Source of the DNA: Verrucomicrobiota bacterium
Lineage (GTDB): Bacteria; Verrucomicrobiota; Verrucomicrobiia; Limisphaerales; SIBE01
Assembly: GCA_016209525.1 (NCBI GenBank)
Contig: JACQWK010000512.1
Span: 1 to 47,286, forward strand
Direction of reading: 5' to 3'
Length of the DNA: 47,286 bases
Shown one piece after another: positions 1 through 6,624 of this stretch. The notes beneath the pieces were generated by a model. The model ran no database searches. It saw only the letters and a program-made list of their open reading frames with translations, and was not told the origin of the DNA. The position numbers and the translations under genes are program-made. Position 1 is the first letter of the stretch, and the number at the start of each line of letters is the position of its first letter.

Positions 1-199
1 AGTTGGAGCAGCTCTGCGCGAGCCGGCAGTTTCAATTCCAGGCCATTGATCTGCGCTGGAGTGTTCCGTCTGAGGCCAGTCTCGACCATCGCACCATGCG
101 CATCTGTTTTGAGGAATTGCGGCGCTCGCAAGAGATTTCACCGCAACCCAACTTCCTGATCTTGCTGGGCAACCGTTACGGTTGGCGGCCTTTGCCCGT
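1..199 (+). pseudogene. DUF4062 N-terminal fragment, copy 1 (cut by window start)
   Basis: The reading frame from base 3 matches the middle of a DUF4062 domain, the N-terminal module usually followed by NACHT/AAA or WD40 regions in large signalling or defence proteins. Visible landmarks are FQAIDLRWSVPSEASLDHRT and ILLGNRYGW. The 5' end lies outside the window. The similarity to copies 2 (from 1149) and 3 (from 2238) stops just after the RYGW motif. There the frame runs into a palindromic repeat at 200-250 and closes at 236. No ATPase or repeat domain follows, so this is a remnant. It directly precedes a toxin-antitoxin pair, as do the other two copies. Confidence 0.75.
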
Positions 200-250
200 T
201 TGGAGTTCCGCGTTCACGCGGCTCCGGACCGCCTGAAGGCGGAACTCCAA
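200..250. repeat. REP-like palindrome (TTGGAGTTCCGC family)
   Basis: Outer arms TTGGAGTTCCGC and GCGGAACTCCAA flank two smaller GC-rich inversions. The same design occurs at 2568-2620, 22085-22138 and 43457-43508. It marks the point where DUF4062 copy 1 loses homology to the family. Confidence 0.75.
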
Positions 251-329
251 GCGAAACTCGCCGCCACTCACCCCGGCTGATGCGGGCGTTCTGCTTGCTC
301 GAACGGCACAAGTTCAGTAGCTTTGTGCC

Positions 330-587
330 ATGAACGCGACCCTGAGTTTGGAAATCCCCCGCGACGTTTTGGAGTCGGCACGAATGTCGGTCGCCGACGC
401 AAAGTTGGAACTGGCCATCGCGCTGTTCGCCGCCAACCGGCTTTCGCTGGGCAAAGCCGCAGAACTGGCAGCGCTACCCGTGGCTGAATTCCAAATGCAT
501 CTCGGAACGCGTCATCTGGGGCCGCACTACGGTGTGGATGATGCGCGAGAAGATCGGGAAACGCTGGCGGCCTTGCGCAAAGCATGA
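330..587 (+). CDS. UPF0175 family antitoxin
   Basis: An 85-residue protein resembling the UPF0175 family, small helical proteins encoded beside PIN-like toxins and thought to act as antitoxins and DNA-binding autoregulators. Family features are the N-terminal strand (LSLEIPRDVLESARM), the central helical stretch ELAIALFAANRLSLGKAAEL and the region PVAEFQMHLGTRHLGPHYG, which fits a helix-turn-helix. The stop codon overlaps the start of the downstream DUF3368 gene in an ATGA arrangement (584-587), typical of translationally coupled toxin-antitoxin operons. No promoter was assigned. The gene lies between DUF4062 remnants 1 and 2 and is probably acquired. The family call is fairly secure; the antitoxin role is inferred from family and neighbour. 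Confidence 0.8.
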   Translation: MNATLSLEIPRDVLESARMSVADAKLELAIALFAANRLSLGKAAELAALPVAEFQMHLGTRHLGPHYGVDDAREDRETLAALRKA

Positions 588-1063
588 TTGTCGTCGCCGA
601 TGCCTCGCCGCTTATCGCGCTGGCCCGTGTCGGGCGGCTGGAGTTGCTGCGGACAATGTTTGGGAGGCTGCTCTTGCCGGAAGCGGTCTGGCACGAAGTG
701 GTGGCAGCCGGGTTAGACCGGGCAGGCGCGGGCATGGTGATACAGGCGGACTGGATTGAGCGCCGCAAGGCCGCCGACTCTGGTATGGTGAGGCTGCTCT
801 GCCGGGATCTTGGCGCGGGTGAGTCCGAGACAATAGTGCTGGCACGGGAGGCCAGTGCGGACCTGGTGCTGATTGATGAACGAGCCGGGCGGACGGCGGC
901 GAAGCGGCTTGGGCTGCGAGTCACGGGCCTGGTTGGTGTGCTCATCGAAGCGCGAGAGCGTGGTCTGCTGCCGGACGCAGCCGCGGTCGTGGACGATCTG
1001 CATCGAAGGGCGGGTTTCTGGCTCTCGGAGGACTTGCGGCAGATGGTTGTTGGAAGGCAGTGA
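584..1063 (+). CDS. DUF3368 PIN-like toxin
   Basis: A 159-residue protein with the DUF3368 (PIN-like nuclease) pattern. It starts MIVVADASPLIALARVG, the first acidic metal-binding site with the usual D-A-S-P-L-I signature. A central conserved acidic stretch LGAGESETIVLARE follows, then LVLIDERAGRTAAKRLGL, which carries the third acidic site and the R-x-x-A-x-x-L-G-L pattern. The length is normal for the family. It overlaps the UPF0175 antitoxin gene by four bases. PIN-like proteins of this type are expected to be metal-dependent ribonucleases in the cytoplasm, held in check by the antitoxin. It appears intact with all acidic positions present. Toxic activity is inferred from the family, not shown. 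Confidence 0.82.
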   Translation: MIVVADASPLIALARVGRLELLRTMFGRLLLPEAVWHEVVAAGLDRAGAGMVIQADWIERRKAADSGMVRLLCRDLGAGESETIVLAREASADLVLIDERAGRTAAKRLGLRVTGLVGVLIEARERGLLPDAAAVVDDLHRRAGFWLSEDLRQMVVGRQ

Positions 1064-1148
1064 GGCCTGAAAGCTGATTCTGTTGGCGTCCGTCCGACGG
1101 ACGATGGATCGTGCGTGCTGAGGTAGCCATGCTTGAGAGCAATTGACC

Positions 1149-1466
1149 ATGATGGATAATCAAGCCCAAATCCGCCGCCGGCCAGTGATCCGGGTCTTCG
1201 TTAGCTCGACGTTCACGGACCTCAAGCCTGAGCGCGACGCCTTGCAACGGGACGTGTTCCCGAAGTTGGAGCAGCTCTGCGCGAGCCGGCAGTTTCAATT
1301 CCAGGCCATTGATCTGCGCTGGAGTGTTCCGTCTGAGGCCAGCCTCGACCACCGCACGATGCGGATCTGCTTTTGAGGAATTGCGGCGCTCGCAAGAGAT
1401 TTCACCTCAACCCAACTTCCTGATCTTGCTGGGCAACCGTTACGGCTGGCGACCCTTGCCCGAAGA
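1149..1466 (+). pseudogene. DUF4062 N-terminal fragment, copy 2 (frameshifted)
   Basis: This copy begins with the intact N-terminus (MMDNQAQIRRRPVIRVFVSS), containing the RVFVSST-F-x-D-L motif at the start of DUF4062 domains. Compared with copies 1 and 3 it has one extra T in the run near 1371-1374, where the first frame meets a stop. The domain then continues in another frame as FEELRRSQEISPQPNFLILL and on to RYGWRPLPEE. Homology ends near 1466, shortly before a palindrome at 1493-1530. No downstream NACHT/AAA or WD40 part is present. A second toxin-antitoxin pair starts at 1611. The shared upstream bases (ATGGATAATCAA and neighbours) show the duplicated unit began at or before the start codon. 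Confidence 0.8.
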
Positions 1467-1492
1467 GGTTTCTGAAGAATCAACTCGACACC

Positions 1493-1530
1493 TCACCCTC
1501 CCCTCTCCCCGATCGAGGCGGAGAGGGTGA
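1493..1530. repeat. Palindromic repeat (TCACCCTC...GAGGGTGA)
   Basis: Arms TCACCCTCCCCTCTCC and GGAGAGGGTGA can form a hairpin. Related CTCACCCCGGCC or CCTCTCCC words recur near 265, 23465, 30367, 35078 and 47187. It sits just downstream of DUF4062 copy 2. Confidence 0.6.
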
Positions 1531-1610
1531 GTGCGATCAAACGCCCTCCACAATTCAGCGACGAAATCACCGGCTTGGCAATTGTCGAGTGAACGGTGTA
1601 AACTGCTCCC

Positions 1611-1850
1611 ATGTCGAACGACGACCTGCTGTCGCGCATCACCGTTGATCCCGAAATCTGTCACGGCAAGCCGTGTGTGCGCGGCCTGCGTTACCCGGTG
1701 GAAACCATTTTGGAGTATCTGGCGGGCGGCGATTCGGTGGAAGATTTGCTGGCCGAGTTTCCTGACTTGGAGCGCGAGGACATTCTTGCCTGCCATGAAT
1801 TCTCGCGCCGGATGCTGACGGCCAAGAGCGTTCATCTGGCGCTCAAATGA
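1611..1850 (+). CDS. DUF433 family antitoxin
   Basis: A 79-residue protein with a clear DUF433 signature: the ITVDPEICHGKPCVRGLRYP block (I-x-x-x-P-x-x-C-x-G-K-P-x-x-R-G) and the winged-helix tail VEDLLAEFPDLEREDILAC. DUF433 proteins are small DNA-binding proteins that usually accompany DUF5615 PIN-like toxins, as here. The stop overlaps the ATG of the downstream gene at 1847-1850, so the pair is co-translated. The function expected from the family is antitoxin and operon autorepressor. Length and motifs are complete and nothing suggests decay. It lies between DUF4062 remnants 2 and 3. Confidence 0.9.
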   Translation: MSNDDLLSRITVDPEICHGKPCVRGLRYPVETILEYLAGGDSVEDLLAEFPDLEREDILACHEFSRRMLTAKSVHLALK

Positions 1851-2200
1851 AGTTCCTCGTGGACGCGCACCTGCCGCGCCGCCTTTGCGCGATGCTGGCG
1901 CAACACGGACATGACGCAACGCACACGCTGGATTTGCCGGCCAAGAACGCGACGAAGGATCGCGTAATCAATCAGCTTTCTTTCGATGAGCAACGGGTGG
2001 TCGTCTCGAAGGACACAGACTTTTTCTATTCGCACCTGTTGCAAGGCCGGCCGTGGAAGCTTCTGTTGGTAAAGACGGGGAATATTTCCACGCGGGATTT
2101 GCGAGGTTTGTTCGAGCGCAACCTGCCCGCGATTGAAGCCGCGTTCCAAACTCACACCTTGGTGGAAATCGATCGCTCGGCCGTAAAACCCGTTGCGTAG
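1847..2200 (+). CDS. DUF5615 PIN-like toxin
   Basis: A 117-residue protein with the DUF5615 pattern. The N-terminal MKFLVDAHLPRRLCAMLAQHGHDATHTLDL carries the first acidic residue in the LVD-x-x-L-P motif. The central VVSKDTDFF carries the K-D-x-D-F catalytic-type motif. The C-terminal segment KTGNISTRDLRGLFERNLP matches the usual G-N-x-x-x-x-x-L tail. DUF5615 proteins belong to the PIN-like fold and are predicted ribonuclease toxins. It overlaps the DUF433 gene by four bases, and the pair forms a complete type II-style module. Both acidic motifs are intact. Toxic activity is inferred. Confidence 0.88.
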   Translation: MKFLVDAHLPRRLCAMLAQHGHDATHTLDLPAKNATKDRVINQLSFDEQRVVVSKDTDFFYSHLLQGRPWKLLLVKTGNISTRDLRGLFERNLPAIEAAFQTHTLVEIDRSAVKPVA

Positions 2201-2237
2201 TTGGAACGTAGGCGATGCTTGTGACCAATTAACCCTG

Positions 2238-2553
2238 ATGGATAATCAACCTCAGATCCGCCGCCGGCCCGTGATCCGAGTCTTCGTCAGCTCGAGGTTC
2301 ACGGACCTCAAACATGAGCGCGACGCCTTGCAACGGGACGTGTTCCCGAAGTTGGAGCCGCTCTGCGCGAGCCGGCAGTTTCAATTCCAGGCCATTGATC
2401 TGCGCTGGGGTGTGCCGACTGAGGCCAGTCTCGACCATCGCACCATGCGGATCTGCTTCGAGGAATTGCGGCGCTCGCAAGAGATTTCACCTCAGCCCAA
2501 CTTCCTGATCTTGCTGGGCGACCGTTACGGCTGGCAGCCCTTGCCGGAAAACA
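2238..2553 (+). pseudogene. DUF4062 N-terminal fragment, copy 3
   Basis: This copy starts at ATG 2238 (MDNQPQIRRRPVIRVFVSSR) and reads through the DUF4062 block with landmarks RVFVSS, ERDALQRDVFPKLE, AIDLRWGVPTEASLDHRT and FLILLGDRYGWQPLPEN. It has no frameshift. After codon ~105 the homology is lost and the frame passes through a REP-like palindrome (2568-2620), closing at 2681. No downstream signalling or ATPase domain exists, so the product would be an isolated domain. It is very similar at DNA level to copies 1 and 2, indicating recent duplication. The start-to-start distance to copy 2 is 1086 bp, and the matching distance between copies 1 and 2 is 1263 bp. A third toxin-antitoxin pair follows. 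Confidence 0.8.
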
Positions 2554-2567
2554 TCCGCAATGCGCAG

Positions 2568-2620
2568 GTTTGTAGTTCCGCGTTCACGCGGTCCGGGCCG
2601 GCTGAAGCCGGGACTCCAAG
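2568..2620. repeat. REP-like palindrome
   Basis: GTTTGTAGTTCCGC and the near-inverse GGGACTCCAAGC flank inner inversions. It shares the block GTTCCGCGTTCACGCGG with the element at 200-250. It sits at the breakpoint of DUF4062 copy 3. Confidence 0.75.
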
Positions 2621-2691
2621 CGATCCCTCGAACAGCACGACCACAAAGCCGCGCTTGAGGGTTTTACCGTGGCCATGTTAACGTCCCGCCC

Positions 2692-2892
2692 ATGAGCACG
2701 CTCGCTGAAATCGAGGCCGCCGCCGCCGCGCTTCCGCCGGAGGAGAAGCAGGAACTCATTCTGTTTCTCGCCACGCGGCTGCGTCAGTCGGGCGTGAAGC
2801 TGCCGTCGCCACGCAAGTTTTCCCGGGAGCAAATCGCCTCATGGATAGCGGAGGATGAGGCCGAGATGCAGCGCTTCCGGAAAGGCGCGTGA
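2692..2892 (+). CDS. Small antitoxin-like protein
   Basis: A 66-residue, mostly helical, charged protein containing LPPEEKQELILFLATRLRQ followed by a basic linker (KLPSPRKFSREQIASWIAEDEAEMQRF). Proteins with this S/P-x-E-E-K-Q-E-L-x-x-F-L pattern are commonly found directly upstream of PIN-domain toxins and are treated as antitoxins. The stop overlaps the GTG start of the following PIN gene (GTGA, 2889-2892). The toxin next door is truncated, so this may be an orphaned antitoxin. No DNA-binding motif is obvious. The role is inferred from position and composition. Confidence 0.65.
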   Translation: MSTLAEIEAAAAALPPEEKQELILFLATRLRQSGVKLPSPRKFSREQIASWIAEDEAEMQRFRKGA

Positions 2893-3101
2893 GACTGTTT
2901 CTTGACTCAAGCGTATTGCTGGCCGCATGCGGTTCGACGGCGGGCGCGTCGCACGAAATCTTCCGTCTGGTCAGTATTCACGGCTGGACGTTGATTACCA
3001 TGCCCTACGTGATCGCTGAAGGGTTGAAAACCTGGTGGACTTTCCCCCGGCAAAAAGCCGCGCGCCCCAGCCGCGGCTCCACGCCGAGCGAAGAGAAATA
3101 A
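2889..3101 (+). pseudogene. Truncated PIN-domain toxin
   Basis: The GTG-started frame encodes RLFLDSSVLLAACGSTAGAS, the first strand and first catalytic aspartate of a PIN domain, then HGWTLITMPYVIAE, the usual second region with an acidic residue. After about residue 45 the sequence becomes a Lys/Arg/Pro-rich tail from unrelated DNA, closing at 3101. A normal PIN toxin is about 130-150 residues with three or four acidic sites; here only the N-terminal part remains. The gene overlaps its antitoxin partner. It is probably inactive. The breakpoint lies near 3030, not far upstream of the kinase-like gene. Confidence 0.75.
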
Positions 3102-3242
3102 TTGGCGCTGACAAGCTGGACCTTGACGGAACGAATCAAGTCGCCTTCTTCCGCGCGTAGTCCTGGAACCAAACTAGATGGTGACTCCGTGGTTTTGAGA
3201 AGGTATGATCGCACACTGCGGAACCCAGAATCCGTGGCGCCC

Positions 3243-4691
3243 ATGGCAACAGTGGAATCGACCGAATCAGCCGCGGGCAGGTTGGCGGGCATGAGCGTCA
3301 ACCTGGTCGGCGCCGGCCAAGTGGAACTCACGCGCCTCCTCAACCAGAACAGCGAGACTTCCGTCTATGCCACCACGCACCCTGGGCTGGTCTTGAAAAC
3401 CTTCGACGTGGACTGCGGGAAGGCCGACGAATTGAGCTACGGACCTTACCTGAGATTTCGCGTCGAGGTGGAAAATTTTAACGACATTCAAGGAATTGAG
3501 GAGCTGCGCAGCCGGGTCCCGGCGTTTTTTGGTTCGGACGTCAATGTCGAGCCCAAGTTCGCCTTTATCGCCATGGAATTTCTTCCTGGAGAGAATTTGC
3601 TGGCCTGGTCTCGATCCGCAGCGGCCGCCGGTTATCCTGAGGCCTGGGTCGCTCAGTTCCGAGCCGCGCTCCATGAAACGCTGACGATCGTCAGGCTGTT
3701 TCATCGCCACGGGATCATTCTGATCGATTTCAAACCCGATAACGTCATCCGGCTCTTTGACGGACGAATCAAATTTGTGGACCTGGGCGCGTTCTTTACG
3801 CCGCGCCATGGCCGCGACACCGAGAACTACGTCTATTCGGCGACGCCGGACTATGCGGAGTTGGTCATCGACGCGTCGAATGTCCAAACTGGACTGGCGC
3901 TGACCCGAGGGTCGGACATTTTTTCGGCTGGGGTCGCCTTGTTCGAACTGGCCTCCGGGAGTCCCTGTCTCGCGATTGCCGATGTAACTGCGCAGCAAAT
4001 GCTCGCGCAGCCCTCCCTCTATCGCTTCCGAGATACGCAAATCCGGGACATGTGGCGAGGCAGTCCGCATTTGCAGAATCTCCTCCCGTTGGTCGAAACG
4101 CAACTAAAGGAGCGCAGCATTCTCTTCTCCGAATTCTGGCATCTCTTGAAAAGCTACCTCGCCGCCTCGGTGCAAGAATGGGAGTCGTCGCCCGAGCCGG
4201 AGCACCAGCAAATGATTCTCACCACGGGGATGGCCTTCATCTCCGATCAGCTTCCCGAGCCGCTCCGCTGGCTGGCCGAACCCATTGCGAGGGCGACGAC
4301 CCTGCGCAGCTTCCGCCTCGGCAGCGTGGCTGAACTGATCGACTTGATTTCCGAGCCGCTTCCTGAAGCCATTCGGGAGGAACTCGATCATCAAAACGTC
4401 ATCATCCAGGTCGCGCGGGATTTGGATCCTCCGGTTGAATTCCTCGAGACGCTGAATAGCTGGGAAGTGAGAAGGAAACCGGGAACGGAGCATTGGGCCG
4501 TTTACAGCCCGCGAGCCGCCTCGGAACTGCGGGCGGTTGCGGAGTTCACTTTTCTGAAAGAGGTCTGCCGCGATGAGGAGGGCCACCGCTTTTTTCAGAT
4601 TGTCGGTGACCTCGAAGCCGACAATATCGAGTCTGGCAAACTCACACTGGCGCACCTGGCGAATGAACGATCGGCGTGGATTGGGGCTTAG
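3243..4691 (+). CDS. Protein kinase-like protein (Ser/Thr kinase fold)
   Basis: From ATG 3243 the product is 482 residues; the frame is open to a TTG at 3102, but no domain is visible there. The first ~260 residues look like a eukaryote-type kinase domain. K52 in GLVLKTFD is the ATP-binding lysine, and an acidic helix-C candidate lies in RFRVEVENF. The catalytic loop is GIILIDFKPDNV (D162, K164, N167). FVDLGAF supplies a DLG in place of DFG (D180), and PDYAELV replaces APE. All key catalytic residues are present, so it may be active despite the weak glycine-rich loop. About 200 further residues have no recognised domain. There is no signal peptide or membrane anchor, so it is probably cytoplasmic. 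It stands alone and its substrate is unknown. Confidence 0.75.
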   Translation: MATVESTESAAGRLAGMSVNLVGAGQVELTRLLNQNSETSVYATTHPGLVLKTFDVDCGKADELSYGPYLRFRVEVENFNDIQGIEELRSRVPAFFGSDVNVEPKFAFIAMEFLPGENLLAWSRSAAAAGYPEAWVAQFRAALHETLTIVRLFHRHGIILIDFKPDNVIRLFDGRIKFVDLGAFFTPRHGRDTENYVYSATPDYAELVIDASNVQTGLALTRGSDIFSAGVALFELASGSPCLAIADVTAQQMLAQPSLYRFRDTQIRDMWRGSPHLQNLLPLVETQLKERSILFSEFWHLLKSYLAASVQEWESSPEPEHQQMILTTGMAFISDQLPEPLRWLAEPIARATTLRSFRLGSVAELIDLISEPLPEAIREELDHQNVIIQVARDLDPPVEFLETLNSWEVRRKPGTEHWAVYSPRAASELRAVAEFTFLKEVCRDEEGHRFFQIVGDLEADNIESGKLTLAHLANERSAWIGA

Positions 4692-4884
4692 GCTGAATAT
4701 TTCACACGTTCTTCGAGCCAAGGCGGCTCCGAGGCCCTGTTGCGCGGACTTGAAGTCTATCAGTATCGTCTGAAATTGCCGCAAACCGCGACGATTTCCC
4801 GGAGCGTGGCTGTGGTCGAAGCCCCAGCCGCAGCACTTTGGCAGTTCCAACGCGCTGCGGTTGGTGCTTCGCACACAGCCGCGC

Positions 4885-4970
4885 TTCGTTTTGGTTGCGG
4901 CTGTGCCCAGCTCTGCAGTATCGCCGGCTTGCAGTCGGCGGGGCGTCGAACGCTCCGGCGCGTCTCCGGA
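4885..4970. repeat. Interspersed repeat, TTTGGTTGCGGCT / TTGCAGTCGGC family
   Basis: This gap (4692-5007) holds the word TTTTGGTTGCGGCTGTGCC, then TATCGCCGGCTTGCAGTCGGC and GCGTCGAACGCTCCGG. The same series of words occurs at 36968-37060 and partly at 6490-6540. GCCGGCTTGCAGTCGGC is a short imperfect palindrome. No gene is seen in this gap. Confidence 0.6.
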
Positions 4971-5001
4971 TTGTCCGATTCCAGCGCCGGTGGCGTATAA
5001 T
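4971..5001 (+). promoter_or_regulatory. Candidate promoter with perfect TATAAT, leaderless configuration
   Basis: TATAAT at 4996-5001 lies six bases before the ATG at 5008, preceded by TTGTCC at 4971-4976 with a rather long 19 bp spacer. Transcription from this -10 would start at or next to the ATG, giving a leaderless message. It belongs to the truncated ECF sigma gene. Confidence 0.4.
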
Positions 5002-5007
5002 GGGTGC

Positions 5008-5388
5008 ATGCCGGAAGTCCCAGATCAGGATTTGATTCGCGAATACGGACGGACCGGCGCCGAAGAGGCGTTCGAGGAATTGGTGCACCGGCATGTCGAT
5101 CTCGTCTATTCGACGGCGTTCCGAGTCTTGCGCGACGCCAGCCTGGCTGAAGACGTCACACAGCGGGTGTTCGTGGCTCTGGCGCGAAACGCCGTGAAAT
5201 TGCAGCGGCGGCCCGTGCTAACAGGCTGGCTGCACGAGACAGCGCGAAATTTCGCCGTCACAACGGTGCGCAGTGAGGAACGCCGACGGCGGCACCAAGA
5301 CGGAACTGATGAGGTTAATTCGAATGGGCGGGGAATGGCGCGAGGCGTTGGCTTTTGCCGATCGCGCCATCGACCGATTCGTCTTTAA
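5008..5388 (+). pseudogene. Truncated ECF-type sigma-70 factor
   Basis: ATG 5008 opens a frame with a good ECF sigma region 2: DLIREYGRTGAEEAFEELV, HRHVDLVYSTAFRVLRD, then DVTQRVFVALARNAVKL (the -10 recognition helix) and LTGWLHETARNFAVTTVRSE with a basic end. Around residue 100 (near 5310) the sequence loses similarity, and the frame ends as GVGFCRSRHRPIRL. Region 4, the -35-binding helix-turn-helix needed in this family, is missing, so a functional sigma factor is unlikely. The usual family length is about 170-200 residues. Another frame across 5309-5440 encodes MRLIRMGGEWREALAFADRA, possibly the tail of another gene joined by deletion. A TATAAT box sits just before the ATG. Confidence 0.75.
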
Positions 5389-5449
5389 TCTTCACGCGGA
5401 AGCCAATTCTCAGGCTCAACCACCTGGAAACAAGTAACGCGGAGTTGAT

Positions 5450-5607
5450 GGATTTATGATGTATGATTTACGATTTATGATTGGTCAGTGGCCAGTGATC
5501 AGTGGCCAGTGATCAGTGGTCAGTTGTCAGTGTTCACTTGGAGGTGGTCCGTTCCGGATTGCGGATCACGCATCACGGATTACCCATCACGCGTTACGTT
5601 TCACGCC
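5450..5607. repeat. Word-like low-complexity repeat (GTCAGTG / ATTTATGATT / ATCACG words)
   Basis: ATTTATGATGTATGATTTACG is followed by repeated GTCAGTGGCCAGTGATCAGT words, then ATCACGCATCACGGATTACC-type words. The same vocabulary recurs at 10960-11098 and 40971-41036. It fills the gap between the sigma remnant and the DUF4058 gene and enters the 3' end of the latter. Confidence 0.65.
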
Positions 5608-6391
5608 TCCCGGCTGCTTTGAACAACGCTTGCGCCCATGCCTCGTCCTCCTCTGAGAGCGGAGGGATGGGGGTCGCAGCGTAGTCGATGTCGTCGTGGC
5701 GGGCGTTTTGGTAACATTGGTCGATCAACGCTTGGAGATCGAGCGGAACGGGGCGGTCGTTTTGGCGCAGCGGAATCGGGATCGCGGGCAACCGCTCCCG
5801 GAGGGGTAGAACGTATAGTTGGCGCGTGCGTTCGGACCAGGCACAGCGGACACAAACGAGGTAATCGCCGCGGTGCGCCGGGGGAATCCGGTGATCGGGA
5901 AAAGCGATCACACGCTGGCCGGAACGCACCAGGTCGATCTCCACGAGATTAGTATCCGACTGGAGGAGCTCGCGCTGTTTCTGCAAATAGAGTTTCTGTC
6001 CTTCGCCGCCGGCTTTGTTGGCCGGGCTGAGAAACTCGATGACGGTAATCACCTTGCCGCCGCCGCGTTCGCGGATTTCGATGTATCCCTCAGTTACCGC
6101 CTCGTCTTCGAGGAGGAAAACCATCGGCTCGGCGAGCGCCGCGCCGCCGGTCTCATGGAGGGCGGGCGGAGCGGCGCGGCTGGCATGATATTGCGACACG
6201 TGAAGGTCAGGAACGATACGCCGAATTTGCTCGGCTTGGGTCTCAACGAAAACGCGCTCTTCGACGCGGGCGCGAAGGTCGGCAGGAAGCTGGGGGCCGA
6301 GTTGGTCGGCGGCGTAAGTGACCAGCCGTTGATGCACATCGCCCCATCGGGCTTCAAGATAAGGGTCCATGCCGGGAAAAGGGCTTCTCAT
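5594..6391 (-). CDS. DUF4058 family protein
   Basis: From ATG 6391 (MRSPFPGMDPYLEARWGDVH) the product is 265 residues and begins with the hallmark of the DUF4058 family, S-P-F-P-G-M-D-P-Y-L-E. The family's conserved core follows: ERVFVETQ, YIEIRERGGGKVITVIEFLSPANKAGGEG, and LQKQRELLQSDTNLVEIDLVRSGQR. Here E, I-E and the FLSPANK motif suggest a nuclease-like alpha/beta core, though the biochemical function of the family is unknown. The protein is soluble with no signal peptide. Six codons upstream lies an alternative start; the SPFPGMDP placement favours 6391. It stands alone on the minus strand between repeat blocks. Such proteins are common in Planctomycetes, Verrucomicrobia and cyanobacteria. 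Confidence 0.88.
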   Translation of the reverse strand: MRSPFPGMDPYLEARWGDVHQRLVTYAADQLGPQLPADLRARVEERVFVETQAEQIRRIVPDLHVSQYHASRAAPPALHETGGAALAEPMVFLLEDEAVTEGYIEIRERGGGKVITVIEFLSPANKAGGEGQKLYLQKQRELLQSDTNLVEIDLVRSGQRVIAFPDHRIPPAHRGDYLVCVRCAWSERTRQLYVLPLRERLPAIPIPLRQNDRPVPLDLQALIDQCYQNARHDDIDYAATPIPPLSEEDEAWAQALFKAAGRRET

Positions 6392-6442
6392 GGCGGCAGT
6401 GTAAGGCACCGCCGTAGGCTTGTCACGATGGAGACTGAAGCT

Positions 6443-6560
6443 CTTGCCAGGAAGGATTCCAGGGCTCGACAGGAGTCTCGCCCCACCAGGTTTGGCTGCG
6501 GCCGCGCCACGCTGCCTTCTCTGCGGCTCAACTGCGCTTCAAAGGTCTGCACAGGCAGCA
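6443..6560. repeat. Interspersed repeat: GGAGTCTCGCCCCACC half-element plus TTTGGCTGCGGC word
   Basis: Bases 6443-6487 match the right half of the palindromic element seen complete at 36891-36967 (CAGGGCTCGACAGGAGTCTCG then CCCCACC). It is followed, as at 36968, by a TTTGG-TGCGGC-CGC word and GC-rich remnants. No gene is seen here. Confidence 0.65.
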
Positions 6561-6624
6561 AGGCTTCAATCAGATTGAGGGACGCGGACAGCCTTGTCCT
6601 CTCGCGACACAATCACCATACTCA

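Noticed and set aside
268-945. Long minus-strand frame opposite the UPF0175/DUF3368 pair
   Set aside because: It lies antisense to two well-supported overlapping genes and its translation is Arg/Ser/Pro-rich with no motif, as expected of a shadow frame in GC-rich DNA.
3267-4103. Minus-strand frame of 278 codons inside the kinase-like gene
   Set aside because: It is antisense to a frame containing all kinase motifs and shows no family features of its own.
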